From NCBI GenBank assembly GCA_023481105.1, contig JAMCWK010000136.1:1-64000 (forward strand): 64,000 nucleotides of DNA. Reading direction: 5' to 3'. This document shows positions 36,895-47,508 of the stretch, one piece after another. Numbering within the stretch: position 1 is the first letter of the stretch; every line of letters starts with the position of its first letter. This DNA comes from Acidobacteriota bacterium (GTDB lineage: Bacteria; Acidobacteriota; Terriglobia; Acidiferrales; UBA7541). The notes beneath the pieces were generated by a model, which saw only the letters and a list, made by a program, of their open reading frames with translations, was not told the DNA's origin and ran no database searches. The translations under genes were made by a program, and so were the position numbers.

Positions 36895-38331
36895 ATGGCG
36901 GGCAAACCAATCGCGACTCCGACAATTAAGTTCGGCACTTCGGGCTGGCGCGCCATCATCGCCGACCAGTTTACCTTTGCCAACGTGCGCCTCGCCGTGA
37001 CGGCCATCGCCGGGCACGTCCTGAGCAAAAACAAAAAGCCCACACTCATCGTCGGGCACGACCCGCGCTTTTTTTCGGAAGACTTTGCCGCGACTGCAGC
37101 GGCCGTGCTTCGCGCGCACGGCGTGCGCGTGCTGCTGTGCGATCATTCCACTCCGACGCCGGCCATCGCGTACGAAATTCTGCGACGGAAGACCGATGGC
37201 GCGATCAATTTCACGGCCAGCCACAACCCCGCCGAATATCACGGCCTGAAGTTTTCCGGGCCGGATGGCGGGCCTGCGCTGCCGGAAGTCACCAAGGATA
37301 TTGAATCGCGCGTCGCGCAGCTCGCTGGAAAAATGCCGGCGCCGCCTCCGCATGAAGCGCGCGAGTCCAGCGATGGTGTCGAGCGCATCAACCCGCGCGA
37401 GCCGTACCTGGCGCGACTCCTGCAACTCGTCAATTTTGGCGCGCTGCGCAGCGCCAAGCTCCATTTCGTCTGCGACCCACTGCACGGCTGCGGCGCAGGC
37501 TATCTCGACCGTGCTCTGACCGACCAGGGCGTCTCTGCGCGCGCCATTCGCACCAACCGCGATGTGCTCTTCGACGGCACGGGGCCCGATGTCTCCGAAT
37601 CCAATTTGAAGCCGTTGCGAGAAGCCGTGCTTGAACACGGCGCCAGCGCCGGCTTGGCTACCGACGGTGACGCCGATCGCTTCGGCATCATGGACGCCGA
37701 CGGAAGTTTTGTGCAGCCGAATCACATTCTGGCGTTGCTCTACGATTACGTCGTGGAAACGCGCGGCTGGAAGCTGGGCACGGCGCGCAGCGTGGCCACT
37801 ACGCATCTGCTCGACGCCGTGGCGAAGTTTCACGGCCAGCCCGTCTATCAAACGCCGGTGGGGTTCAAGTACGTCGGCGAATTGATCAAGCAGGACAAGA
37901 TCGCGCTGGGCGGCGAAGAGAGCGCGGGCCTGAGTATTCGCGGGCACGTCCCTGAGAAGGACGGCATTCTGGCCTGCCTGCTGGTTGCGGAAATGATTGC
38001 CGTGAGGCGCGCCTCGCTTGCGGAGCAATTGCGCGCACTCTTCAAAAAAGTCGGCGCGGAATTTTGGCCCGTGCGTGTGAATTTGCATTTGCCAGCCGAC
38101 GTGCAGGCGCGGCTGCTCGTTCGTCTGAAGCAGGAATTCAAAGATTTTCTGGGAAGGCGCGTCGCGAAGGAAGACCGCACCGACGGGCTGAAGTTGATTT
38201 TCGAAGACGGCACATGGGTCTTGATGCGGCTCTCCGGCACAGAACCGCTCGTGCGTGTTTACACGGAAGCCGGTTCACGCGACGCCGCCAATGCGTTGGC
38301 CGCTGAGGTACAAAAATGGGTGTACGCGTAA
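36895..38331 (+). CDS. Phosphomannomutase/phosphoglucomutase
   Basis: TASHNPAEYHGLKFSGPDGGPA, GDADRFGIMD, GGEESAGLS, RLSGTEPLVRVY. Confidence 0.93.
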   Translation: MAGKPIATPTIKFGTSGWRAIIADQFTFANVRLAVTAIAGHVLSKNKKPTLIVGHDPRFFSEDFAATAAAVLRAHGVRVLLCDHSTPTPAIAYEILRRKTDGAINFTASHNPAEYHGLKFSGPDGGPALPEVTKDIESRVAQLAGKMPAPPPHEARESSDGVERINPREPYLARLLQLVNFGALRSAKLHFVCDPLHGCGAGYLDRALTDQGVSARAIRTNRDVLFDGTGPDVSESNLKPLREAVLEHGASAGLATDGDADRFGIMDADGSFVQPNHILALLYDYVVETRGWKLGTARSVATTHLLDAVAKFHGQPVYQTPVGFKYVGELIKQDKIALGGEESAGLSIRGHVPEKDGILACLLVAEMIAVRRASLAEQLRALFKKVGAEFWPVRVNLHLPADVQARLLVRLKQEFKDFLGRRVAKEDRTDGLKLIFEDGTWVLMRLSGTEPLVRVYTEAGSRDAANALAAEVQKWVYA

Positions 38332-38672
38332 AACGATCGGCGAAAAGCACGCGCGCCCCGGCACGGAAGTCCGGGCCACAGCAAACTTTTCTTCAGCGCT
38401 GGGGCAGTACCATCTTCGTGCTGCTGCTGATGGCGCTGGTGGCGCACGTGCTCTTTGCGGAGCATGGTTTTCTGGCCATGCGCCGCGCACAGAAAGAAGT
38501 GGAAAAACTGCGGCAGGATATCGCGCAGCTCAATGCGGACAATCAAAAGCTTTCCAACGAAATTCAGGCATTGAAGTCGGACCCGAAGCTGATCGAGAAG
38601 ATTGCGCGTGAAGAAATGGGACTCGCCCGCCCGGGCGAGATGATTTACAAGCTCCCGCCGAAAAAACAGTGA
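38316..38672 (+). CDS. FtsB/DivIC-like septum formation initiator
   Basis: Single TM followed by coiled coil and REEMGLARPGEMIYKLP. Confidence 0.85.
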   Translation: MGVRVKRSAKSTRAPARKSGPQQTFLQRWGSTIFVLLLMALVAHVLFAEHGFLAMRRAQKEVEKLRQDIAQLNADNQKLSNEIQALKSDPKLIEKIAREEMGLARPGEMIYKLPPKKQ

Positions 38673-38679
38673 CACGGAA

Positions 38680-39798
38680 CTAGCCCTCCTGCGCAGGTCG
38701 CAATGTCCGACGAAGCCAACCGAGGACTTCGGCGCCGCGCCCCTTCATTCGCGTGCGCGCCAGCGAGAGCAGCACCATAGCCACAAAAATTGCCAGCAGG
38801 CCAAGGCTGGCCGTTTGGATGCTCACGTCGCGCTTCGGCAAAATCGAAAATCGCCCGTACACAAATTCGATGTGCACCCAGTAAACCAGCAGCGACGTCT
38901 GGCCGAGCTGGATGATCGGGCTGAAGCCCCATTCGCCCGCGCCCCAGCGGCACCACGCATAGCACGCAAACAAAATCATCAGCAGGATGCCGATGCGCGC
39001 GAGGAAAAAGTTCGGGCTGGTGTGCCAATAGTCGTACACGGCGTAGATTTGCACCGGTGCCGCGTCAAGCCAGCCCGCCACAAAATACAGCGCGGCGCCG
39101 CCTGCACCGAATAGCGTCGCCGTGAGCGCTTCGCGCTGCTTGGCCCAGTCGCTGAACAGCACAAAGCCGACAGCGAGCCCGGCAAACGCGATGGCCGACC
39201 ACGGAAAAATCGGAAAGAGCCACGGCTGCGGGTCGGGATACGTGTGCACGCCGTTGATGTACGACTCGAGCGGCCAGGGCAGCCAGCGTGCCCGCAGTGT
39301 CGTCCACAGCGGCGGCGTCGCCAGTGCAATGGCCACCGCTACAGCCGACGCAGAGATCACCGTCGCGCTGGGCGTACGCGCCACGCGGCACAGCGCACCC
39401 ATAGCCATCATCGAAACGCCCATCATGTTCAGGATGTCCACGCGCAGCAGATCCGTCCACGGCGCCCACGGCAAGCCAAGGATGTATTCCTGCACGCGAA
39501 AGAGCATGGCGATGCCGAAGATTTCCGCGCCGCGCTTGATGGTAGTGCGGGCAATGTCGTTGTCGGATGCGCCGCGCCGCCGCATCTTGTCGGTCACCAG
39601 CGCGAACGACACGCCGGCAAGAAATAAAAACAGCGGCGCGGGAAGCGTCCCGCCAAGCTGCGACCATTTGAAAAATGTGCTCTGACGCGCGGAATTGGAA
39701 AGCCAGGAATCGTAGCAATGCGTCTGAAACATCGCCAGACACGCCAGCCCGCGCATCCAGTCAATGTAGCTGAGCCGCAGTTTCGGTTTTTCAGTCAT
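38680..39798 (-). CDS. DUF1624/heparan-alpha-glucosaminide N-acetyltransferase-like membrane protein
   Basis: RLSYIDWMRGLACLAMFQTHCYDSW and multiple TMs. Confidence 0.75.
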   Translation of the reverse strand: MTEKPKLRLSYIDWMRGLACLAMFQTHCYDSWLSNSARQSTFFKWSQLGGTLPAPLFLFLAGVSFALVTDKMRRRGASDNDIARTTIKRGAEIFGIAMLFRVQEYILGLPWAPWTDLLRVDILNMMGVSMMAMGALCRVARTPSATVISASAVAVAIALATPPLWTTLRARWLPWPLESYINGVHTYPDPQPWLFPIFPWSAIAFAGLAVGFVLFSDWAKQREALTATLFGAGGAALYFVAGWLDAAPVQIYAVYDYWHTSPNFFLARIGILLMILFACYAWCRWGAGEWGFSPIIQLGQTSLLVYWVHIEFVYGRFSILPKRDVSIQTASLGLLAIFVAMVLLSLARTRMKGRGAEVLGWLRRTLRPAQEG

Positions 39799-39840
39799 GC
39801 GCAGGGCTGCATGCTTCGTTCGTGTGCTTGTCCGGAAATT

Positions 39841-40617
39841 TCAGCGCACAACGCCCGTCAGCGGGCTGGACGCGCTCGCGTAGAGTTTCTTCGCGATGCG
39901 CCCTGCCAAGAACGCCTTGCGGCCCGCGGCGACGGCGTCGTGCATGGCTTCCGCCATCAGCACGGCGTCCTGTGCTTCGGCGATGGCCGTGTTCATCAGC
40001 ACGCCGTCGGCGCCCAATTCCATGGCCAGTGCGGCGTCGGACGCGGTACCCACGCCGGCATCCACGATGAGAGGAACTTCCGTGATTCGCTCACGAAGTA
40101 TGCGCAAATTTGTCGCGTTTTGGATGCCCAGGCCGGAGCCAATCGGCGCGGCCAGCGGCATCACTGCCGCGGCACCGGCATCAATCAGGCGGCGTGCGAC
40201 AATCAGGTCGTCGTTCGTGTACGGGAGCACGACGAAACCTTCCTTCACCAGCACGCGCGTCGCTTCAATCAGCGCAGCGGTGTCGGGAAAAAGTGTCTGC
40301 TGGTCGCCGATTACTTCCAGCTTCACCCACTCGCTCAATCCCACTTCCCTTCCCAGCCGCGCCGTGCGAATGGCTTCTTCGGCGGTGAAGCAAGCCGCCG
40401 TGTTAGGCAAAATGAAAAATTTGCTGCGGTCAATGTAGTCGAGCAGCGACTCCTTCGATTTGTCGGTTAGGTTTACGCGTCGCACCGCGACGGTGACCAT
40501 TTCCGAGCCCGACGCGGCGTGCGCACGGGCCATTTCCTGAAAGCTGCGGTATTTTCCGGTGCCCACGATCAGCCGCGAGCGGAACGCGCGGCCATTGATT
40601 ACTAGCTGGTCGTTCAT
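39841..40617 (-). CDS. thiG: Thiazole synthase
   Basis: [66 protein letters not shown]. Confidence 0.92.
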   Translation of the reverse strand: MNDQLVINGRAFRSRLIVGTGKYRSFQEMARAHAASGSEMVTVAVRRVNLTDKSKESLLDYIDRSKFFILPNTAACFTAEEAIRTARLGREVGLSEWVKLEVIGDQQTLFPDTAALIEATRVLVKEGFVVLPYTNDDLIVARRLIDAGAAAVMPLAAPIGSGLGIQNATNLRILRERITEVPLIVDAGVGTASDAALAMELGADGVLMNTAIAEAQDAVLMAEAMHDAVAAGRKAFLAGRIAKKLYASASSPLTGVVR

Positions 40618-40669
40618 CTCAATCCTCTCCCCAGCGATATTGTAGCGCGGCGGCCGCCAATTTGGCGCG

Positions 40670-40697
40670 TTGACTTGCGCGCGCAGGCTGCTAAGAT
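40670..40697 (+). promoter_or_regulatory. Sigma-70-like promoter TTGACT-N16-TAAGAT
   Basis: Near-consensus boxes upstream of the M28 peptidase. Confidence 0.55.
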
Positions 40698-40762
40698 TTC
40701 GCGCTGCCTTTGAATTTATGCTCTTCGACTTACGAGGAACCGTGCTGAAGCAAACGAAAATC

Positions 40763-42175
40763 ATGCGCGCGCTGCTTGCGTTTGCAATCGTGGTCGCCCT
40801 AGCAGGCGCCGGACTGGCCCAGGAAGCGAAATTCACTCTCGCCGAGCAGTACCGCGAAACCGCCGGGAAAATCATCGGCGCGGCGCTGGTGGACAACGCC
40901 GGATGGGACAAGCTCACCTACATGACGACGCAAATCGGCCATCGCCTGAGCGGCTCGCCGCAACTCGAGCGCGCGGTAGCCTGGGCGGCGGACACGATGA
41001 AGGCCGACAAGTTCGACGACGTGCGGCTTCAGCCGGTGAAGGTGCCGCACTGGGTACGCGGGCGTGAGTACGTCAACATCGTGGCGCCGGTTGAGCGCTC
41101 AATTCCCATGCTCGGCTTGGGCGGCAGCATTGCCACGCCGCCCGAAGGTATCACCGCGCCGATCGTCGTCGTTTCCAACTTCGATGAGCTCGAAGCGCTC
41201 GGCCAGGAAAAAGTGTCGGGGAAGATTGTCCTCTTCGACGTGCCGTGGGCTGGCTACGGGCCGACGGTGCGCTACCGCTCGATTGGCGCGGCGCGCGCCG
41301 CCAAGCTGGGCGCGGTTGGTATGCTGCTGCGTTCTGTCACCGGCCGCAGCCTTTACACTCCACACACCGGCGCGATGGACCCCAAGCCCGGCGAGCCCAC
41401 GGTCCCCGCGGCGGCCATCACCGCAGAAGATGCGGCGTGGATGCATCGCATGAGCGACGCGGGCAAAGAAGTCCGCGTCAAGCTCTACATGGAAGCGCAA
41501 ATGCTGCCGGACGCGGACTCCGCCAACGTCATCGCTGAAATCCGTGGCAGCGAAAAGCCGGATGAAATTGTCGTGATGGGCGGGCACTTCGATTCGTGGG
41601 ACGTCGGCCAGGGTGCGCACGACGACGGCGCAAGCTGCATTGCCGCCTGGCAGGCGCTGACGATTCTGAAACAGCTCGGACTCCGGCCGCGGCGCACGCT
41701 GCGCGTCGTGCTCTGGACGAACGAGGAAAATGGCTCGCGAGGCGGCTTGGCCTACCGCGAAGCGCTGGGCACCGATATCGAGAAACACGTTGCTGCGATC
41801 GAGATGGATGGCGGCGCGGAGCGGCCCGTCGGATTCGGCTTCAGCATCAGCGGCGTGGATCCCAACGCAAATGATCCTCGCTACACAGCGGCCATGGCTC
41901 GCTTGCAACAAATCGGAAAATTGCTCGATGGCATCGAGGCCGCCGAGATTACGCGCGGCGGTGGCGGCGCGGACATCGGCCCGCTGATGCGCGATGGCGT
42001 GCCGGGCCTGGCGCTGCGCACCACCGGCGAACATTACTTCGATTGGCACCACACCAACGCGGACACGCTCGACAAAATTGAGCCGGCCAATTTTCGCAAG
42101 GCCATTGCCATGCTGGCGGTGATGGGTTACGTGCTGGCGGACATGCCCGAGCGTCTGGCGGAGCCCGCAAAATAA
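40763..42175 (+). CDS. Secreted M28-family metallopeptidase
   Basis: Signal peptide [39 protein letters not shown] zinc-site motif, [11 protein letters not shown]. Confidence 0.88.
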   Translation: MRALLAFAIVVALAGAGLAQEAKFTLAEQYRETAGKIIGAALVDNAGWDKLTYMTTQIGHRLSGSPQLERAVAWAADTMKADKFDDVRLQPVKVPHWVRGREYVNIVAPVERSIPMLGLGGSIATPPEGITAPIVVVSNFDELEALGQEKVSGKIVLFDVPWAGYGPTVRYRSIGAARAAKLGAVGMLLRSVTGRSLYTPHTGAMDPKPGEPTVPAAAITAEDAAWMHRMSDAGKEVRVKLYMEAQMLPDADSANVIAEIRGSEKPDEIVVMGGHFDSWDVGQGAHDDGASCIAAWQALTILKQLGLRPRRTLRVVLWTNEENGSRGGLAYREALGTDIEKHVAAIEMDGGAERPVGFGFSISGVDPNANDPRYTAAMARLQQIGKLLDGIEAAEITRGGGGADIGPLMRDGVPGLALRTTGEHYFDWHHTNADTLDKIEPANFRKAIAMLAVMGYVLADMPERLAEPAK

Positions 42176-42219
42176 GCGCGTCGCAACGGCGCGCTCAAAT
42201 CCAAAGCACCAATCTGCAT

Positions 42220-44046
42220 TTACGATTGCGCGTGGCATTCGGGCGCAGGCGCGGGCTCTTCTTTTTCCGCGTACAGGCCGGCGATGAGTTCCCGGTAGCG
42301 CTCCGCGATGACGTGACGCTTGATCTTCATCGAGTAAGTCATGTCGCCGCCCTCAAAAGAAAAATCGTGGTCGAGGAGCGCGAACCGCTTGATCGTCTCG
42401 TACTGCGCGAGGTGCGCGGTGAGCCGCTCGACTTCCCCGCGGATCAATTCGCGCACCCACGGATGAGCGGCCGTTTCCGCGGGCCCAGTGAACCTGAGAC
42501 CTACTTCGCGCGCCTTGGCCCCCACCGCCGCGAAATTCGGCACGATCAGCGCGATGATGAAGCGTTGGCGGTCGCCCAGGACGATCGCGCCGGAGATGTA
42601 GGGGCTGGTGCGCAAGCGGTTTTCAATCGGCTGCGGTGCAACAAATTTTCCCGCTGCTGTTTTGATCAAATCTTTTTTGCGGTCGGTCACGTATAGAAAT
42701 CCGTCGGCGTCGAGGTAGCCGATGTCTCCTGTGCGCAGCCAGCCGTCGGCGGTCAGCACTTCGCTCGTTTCTGCTGGCAAGTTGTAGTAGCCCTTCATCA
42801 CGCACGGCCCTTTGACCAGGATCTCGCCATCCTCGGCGATACGCACGTCCACGTTTGCAATGGGCTTGCCCGATGCGCCGACGCGGTTCGCCAGCGGGCT
42901 GCTGGATGAAACGATGGGGGAAGTTTCCGTTAGCCCGTAGCCCTGGTACACGCGTATGTCCACCGACCAGAAAAATTCCAGGAGCTCCTTGGAAAGCGGC
43001 GCCGCGCCGGAAATAAATGCGCGCACGCGTCCGCCAATGCCGCGGCGGATTTTCGAAAACACCAGCCGGTTCGCGACGTGCCACTGCAATTTCAATAGCG
43101 GTGAAACACTCTCGCCGTACGCGCGCCACGGTACGCAGCGGCGCGCCACGTCTTCGGCCCACAGGTCCACCTTGCGCCGCAAGCCGGAAGTGGCTTTTTC
43201 GTGCGCCTTGATGTTTGCGTACACTTTTTCAAACACGCGCGGCACCGCGGCCACGATGGTAGGCCGCACTTCGCGCAACGCCGCGGCCAGGTGTTCGATT
43301 TTCCCCACGTACGCGATGGGCACGCCGTAAAAAAGATAACCGTAGTCCACGGTGCGTTCGTACACGTGGGCCAGCGGCAAAAACGAAAGGCCAATGTCGC
43401 CCGCCACCGGCTTCAATGTCTGAAATGAATCCACCGTGTTGGAAACGACGTTGGTGTGCGTCAGCATCACGCCTTTGGGCACACCGGTGGTGCCGGAGGT
43501 GTAAATGAACGTGGCGAGATCGTCACTTTTCACTTGCGCGGCGCGGCGGCGGTATTCGGCCACATCGGCTTCGCTGGCTGCAGCGATGAGCGCGTCATAG
43601 CGCAGAACATCCGGCGGAATTTCCGGCGGCGCCGCGCCGGCGATGAAATGCATGACTGCATTCGCTCGCTCGTGACAGCCCATCAACCGGCGCGACTGTT
43701 CTTCCCCAAACACAATCACTACTTTTGCGCCGCTATCGTTCAGGATGTAGGTGATGCGCTCCGGCGATTCGTTGAAGTAGATGGGCACATTGACGGCGCC
43801 GAGCCCGAGGATGGCGAAATCGGCGATGTGCCATTCCGGACGGTTGGTGGAAAAAAGTCCGACGCGGTCGCCGGCTTTTACGCCGAGGTCCGCGAGCGCT
43901 CGCGAAAGTCCCGCAATGCGCCGCAACACTTCGCGCGCAGAGATGCTTTCCCACGCATCGCCCACCTTGTGCAGCATCACCCCTTTGTCGGGCGGCTGGC
44001 GGTCCAACGAATCCAGCAGACTCTGTGGCAGCGTGGGATAGGCCAT
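42220..44046 (-). CDS. Long-chain fatty-acid-CoA ligase (AMP-forming)
   Basis: TFIYTSGTTGVPKGVMLTH, YGLTETSPIVS, GWLRTGDIGYLDADGFLYVTDRKKDLIKTAAGK. Confidence 0.93.
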   Translation of the reverse strand: MAYPTLPQSLLDSLDRQPPDKGVMLHKVGDAWESISAREVLRRIAGLSRALADLGVKAGDRVGLFSTNRPEWHIADFAILGLGAVNVPIYFNESPERITYILNDSGAKVVIVFGEEQSRRLMGCHERANAVMHFIAGAAPPEIPPDVLRYDALIAAASEADVAEYRRRAAQVKSDDLATFIYTSGTTGVPKGVMLTHTNVVSNTVDSFQTLKPVAGDIGLSFLPLAHVYERTVDYGYLFYGVPIAYVGKIEHLAAALREVRPTIVAAVPRVFEKVYANIKAHEKATSGLRRKVDLWAEDVARRCVPWRAYGESVSPLLKLQWHVANRLVFSKIRRGIGGRVRAFISGAAPLSKELLEFFWSVDIRVYQGYGLTETSPIVSSSSPLANRVGASGKPIANVDVRIAEDGEILVKGPCVMKGYYNLPAETSEVLTADGWLRTGDIGYLDADGFLYVTDRKKDLIKTAAGKFVAPQPIENRLRTSPYISGAIVLGDRQRFIIALIVPNFAAVGAKAREVGLRFTGPAETAAHPWVRELIRGEVERLTAHLAQYETIKRFALLDHDFSFEGGDMTYSMKIKRHVIAERYRELIAGLYAEKEEPAPAPECHAQS

Positions 44047-44128
44047 AGCTACGGCGCTGACTGTATCGTAGGCCGCGTGATTTGTGCAACGAAAGCCGTA
44101 AGGATAAGATGCGCATTGGAGAACGGCT

Positions 44129-45805
44129 ATGAGCAAACTGGCAACGGAAAACGGCGTCACCTATCAGCCGGTGCGCGCGCCGCGCGGCACGCAGATTTCT
44201 TGCAAGGGCTGGCAACAGGAAGCCGCGCTGCGCATGTTGATGAATAACCTCGACCCGGAGGTTGCCGAAAAGCCGGAAGAGTTGATCGTCTATGGCGGCA
44301 CGGGCAAGGCCGCGCGGAATTGGGCGTGCTTCCACGCGATTGTTGAATCGCTAAGAAAACTCGAAAACGACGAGACGCTGCTGGTGCAGTCCGGCAAGCC
44401 GGTGGGGATTTTCCGCACGCACGAACACGCCCCGCGCGTGCTCATCGCCAACGCCAACCTCGTCGGCCACTGGAGCAACTGGGAAAAATTCGGCGAGCTC
44501 GAGCGCGCCGGCCTGATGATGTACGGCCAGATGACCGCGGGAAGCTGGATTTACATCGGCACGCAAGGAATCTTGCAGGGCACCTACGAAACATTCGCCG
44601 CCGCCGCGCGCAAACATTTCGGCGGCAGCCTCGCAGGCAAACTCGTCGTCAGCGGCGGCATGGGCGGCATGGGCGGCGCGCAGCCGCTTGCAGCCACCAT
44701 GAACGGCGGCGCGTTTCTCGGCATTGATGTGGATCCCGAGCGCATCAAACGCCGCCTCAAGACCGGCTACTGCGACGTTATGGTCACCGATCTCGACGAA
44801 GCCCTGCGCATTCTGAAAAATGCCGTGCGCAAGCAAGAGGCCTCGTCCGTGGGCCTCGTCGGCAATTGCGCCGACCTGATTCCGCAAATGGCGCAGCGCG
44901 GCGTCGTGCCTGACCTGCTCACCGACCAGACCAGCGCGCACGATCCGCTCAACGGCTACGTGCCCAACGGCATGACGCTGGAAAAAGCGCTCGAACTGCG
45001 CCGCAAAAATCCCGGCGAATATCAGAAGCGCTCGCTCGACGCGATTGCCGCGCACGTTCGCGGCATGCTCGCGCTGCAAAAACTCGGCGCGGTGACTTTC
45101 GATTACGGCAACAACATCCGCACCTTCGCTTTCGAAAACGGCGTGAAGGACGCCTACGACTTCCCCGGCTTCGTGCCCGAGTACATCCGTCCGCTTTTCT
45201 GCGAAGGCCGTGGGCCGTTCCGCTGGGCCGCGCTTTCCGGCGCGCCGTCGGACATTCACCGCACCGACGAACTCGTCCTGCAAATGTTTCCGCACGACGA
45301 AATTCTCTGCCGCTGGATCAAGCTCGCGCAAAAGCGCGTCAAGTTCCAAGGGCTGCCCTCGCGCATCTGCTGGCTGGGCTACGGCGAGCGCGACAAATTT
45401 GGCCTGGCCATCAACGATCTCGTCGCCCGCGGCGAATTGCAGGCGCCCATCGTCATCGGTCGCGACCATCTCGATTGCGGCTCGGTGGCCTCACCCTTCC
45501 GCGAAACCGAAAAAATGCGCGATGGCTCGGACGCTGTCGCCGATTGGGCGCTGCTCAGCGCCATGCTCAACACCGCCAGCGGCGCAAGCTGGGTCTCCAT
45601 CCACAACGGCGGCGGCGTGGGCATCGGCTACTCGCAGCACGCCGGGCAAGTCACCGTCGCCGACGGCACCAAGGAAATGGCCGCGCGCATCGAGCGCGTC
45701 CTGAGCAACGATCCCGGCATCGGCGTCGCCCGCCACGCCGACGCCGGCTATCCCGAAGCCATCGCCTTTGCGAATAAGTCCGGCGTAAGAATTCCAATGT
45801 TGTGA
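44129..45805 (+). CDS. hutU: Urocanate hydratase
   Basis: [55 protein letters not shown]. Confidence 0.95.
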   Translation: MSKLATENGVTYQPVRAPRGTQISCKGWQQEAALRMLMNNLDPEVAEKPEELIVYGGTGKAARNWACFHAIVESLRKLENDETLLVQSGKPVGIFRTHEHAPRVLIANANLVGHWSNWEKFGELERAGLMMYGQMTAGSWIYIGTQGILQGTYETFAAAARKHFGGSLAGKLVVSGGMGGMGGAQPLAATMNGGAFLGIDVDPERIKRRLKTGYCDVMVTDLDEALRILKNAVRKQEASSVGLVGNCADLIPQMAQRGVVPDLLTDQTSAHDPLNGYVPNGMTLEKALELRRKNPGEYQKRSLDAIAAHVRGMLALQKLGAVTFDYGNNIRTFAFENGVKDAYDFPGFVPEYIRPLFCEGRGPFRWAALSGAPSDIHRTDELVLQMFPHDEILCRWIKLAQKRVKFQGLPSRICWLGYGERDKFGLAINDLVARGELQAPIVIGRDHLDCGSVASPFRETEKMRDGSDAVADWALLSAMLNTASGASWVSIHNGGGVGIGYSQHAGQVTVADGTKEMAARIERVLSNDPGIGVARHADAGYPEAIAFANKSGVRIPML

Positions 45806-46107
45806 GTGGGACAAAACCTATGTCGGCTTTGGAGATTGGAATTTTCATTGCTTTCACTGGCTTCGCGGCTTTTCGCATGTTTCTCCTGAAGAAATTGCTT
45901 CAGGTGCCGGATCTTGCTCCGGTCCGTGGCGGTTTGGTACTTCGCCACTTCGCTTTGGCGATATTCTTTATGTGTATTGCGCTTCATGTCTATATTCCTT
46001 CTGACTGGAATGGCGTCTGGTTTGACTTAAGCGCGGTGTGTCTGCTTGCGTATGCACTTAGCTTTTTCGTCGTGTACTTTCAAAGGCATCGCCGGAAAAA
46101 GGCCTGA
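45802..46107 (+). CDS. Small multi-TM hypothetical protein
   Basis: 101 aa with three hydrophobic segments; start may be ATG 45820. Confidence 0.5.
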   Translation: MSGTKPMSALEIGIFIAFTGFAAFRMFLLKKLLQVPDLAPVRGGLVLRHFALAIFFMCIALHVYIPSDWNGVWFDLSAVCLLAYALSFFVVYFQRHRRKKA

Positions 46108-46112
46108 CGAGT

Positions 46113-46135
46113 AGCACAGGCTTGTGGCCTGTGCT
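46113..46135. repeat. REP-like palindrome AGCACAGGC-TTGTG-GCCTGTGCT (copy 1)
   Basis: 9-bp perfect arms; same element at 48763. Confidence 0.8.
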
Positions 46136-46182
46136 CGCTGAAAGAGATGGTCAGACTGAAAGCTTGTCCTACGGGAGAATCC

Positions 46183-47070
46183 ATGTACGTCATCACCGGC
46201 GCAACAGGAAACACTGGAAAAGTTGTTGCTGAAACCTTGCTCGCAATAAGTGAAAAAGTCCGTGTCCTCGGCCGCAGCGCTGAAAAACTCCAGCCATTCG
46301 TCGCCAAAAGCGCCGAAGCCTTTGTCGCCGACGTGACCGACGAAGCGGCGCTGACGAAAGCCTTCTCCGGCGCGACGGCGGTGTACGCCATGCTCCCGCC
46401 GGACATGAAGGCCGAGGACATGCGCCAGCGCCAGCTTGGCCAGGCGCGCGCACTTGTCGCCGCAATCGGCAAGGCGGGCGTGAAGCACGTCGTGTTTCTG
46501 TCGAGCGTCGGCGCGCAAAACGCCGAGGGCTGCGGGCCGGTCAGTGGCCTCCACCACGTCGAGAACATGCTGAATAGCATCGCAGGAACAAACGTCCTCA
46601 GCCTCCGCCCGGCCTACTTCATGGAAAATTTTCTGATGCTCATCGGCATGATCAAGAGCATGGGCATGATTGGCGGCGTCATCAAGGCCGATGTTCCCCT
46701 CCCCGTCATCGCCACGCGCGACATCGGCCCGGTGACCGCCGAGGCGCTTTTGAAGCGCGGCTGGACCGGCCACGCCACGCGCGAATTGCTCGGCCAGCGC
46801 GACATCACCATGGCGGAAGCAGCAAAAATTCTCGGCGCAGCCATCGCCAAGCCCGGGCTCGGCTACACCGCGTTTCCCGGCTTCATGGCCAAACCCGCGC
46901 TGACGCAGATGGGCCTCTCGAAATCCGTCGCCGACGGCCTCGTCGAAATGTCCGAAGCCATCAACGACCGCCGCATGGTGCCGCTCGAAAAACGCGCGCT
47001 CGCCAACACCACGCCGACTTCCCTCGAATGGTTCGCGGAGCACGTCTTTGCCCCCGCTTTTTCCAAATAG
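46183..47070 (+). CDS. NmrA-like NAD(P)-binding protein
   Basis: MYVITGATGNTGKVVAETLL, VVFLSSVGAQ. Confidence 0.88.
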   Translation: MYVITGATGNTGKVVAETLLAISEKVRVLGRSAEKLQPFVAKSAEAFVADVTDEAALTKAFSGATAVYAMLPPDMKAEDMRQRQLGQARALVAAIGKAGVKHVVFLSSVGAQNAEGCGPVSGLHHVENMLNSIAGTNVLSLRPAYFMENFLMLIGMIKSMGMIGGVIKADVPLPVIATRDIGPVTAEALLKRGWTGHATRELLGQRDITMAEAAKILGAAIAKPGLGYTAFPGFMAKPALTQMGLSKSVADGLVEMSEAINDRRMVPLEKRALANTTPTSLEWFAEHVFAPAFSK

Positions 47071-47097
47071 CTTACAGAAAAGTGCATATTTTTGTGC

Positions 47098-47126
47098 TTG
47101 ACTTTACGTCTTCAGCGCGCTAGAAT
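47098..47126 (+). promoter_or_regulatory. Sigma-70-like promoter TTGACT-N17-TAGAAT
   Basis: Good boxes and spacing, about 380 nt upstream of hutI. Confidence 0.55.
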
Positions 47127-47508
47127 CGCCTGCGGCTTGTGTGCCGCTGCCTCATGCGTCCACAAACCAGTCCGCATTCAGCCCCGCTCTGGCCCGGCCA
47201 CCGGCATTCGGAGCAAGGGACGCACGCATCTCGCTCATTTGTGAGCCGATTTTTTGTTCTCGAAATTGACCTAGCGCCTTTTGTTTCAATCGCTTACGCA
47301 CTCTTTGGTGTTATGTTAACTCGCCAAAATGGGCTTATCCATTGTATTTTCAATAACCTGCGCACTCTTGTGCAAAATACCCAGGGGGGAGGGGGGGCTC
47401 CCAAGCAATATGTCGGGGCCTACGGGCGCTTCCGCCGGGCCAACTATGCGATTGCCCGGCTCGATGCCCTGCCCCGCTCGGATGGAATCCGAAGTAGAAT
47501 GACGCCGC

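Noticed and set aside
40618-40762. TPP riboswitch before thiG
   Set aside because: The divergent intergenic region is short and I could not find the thi-box conserved bases.
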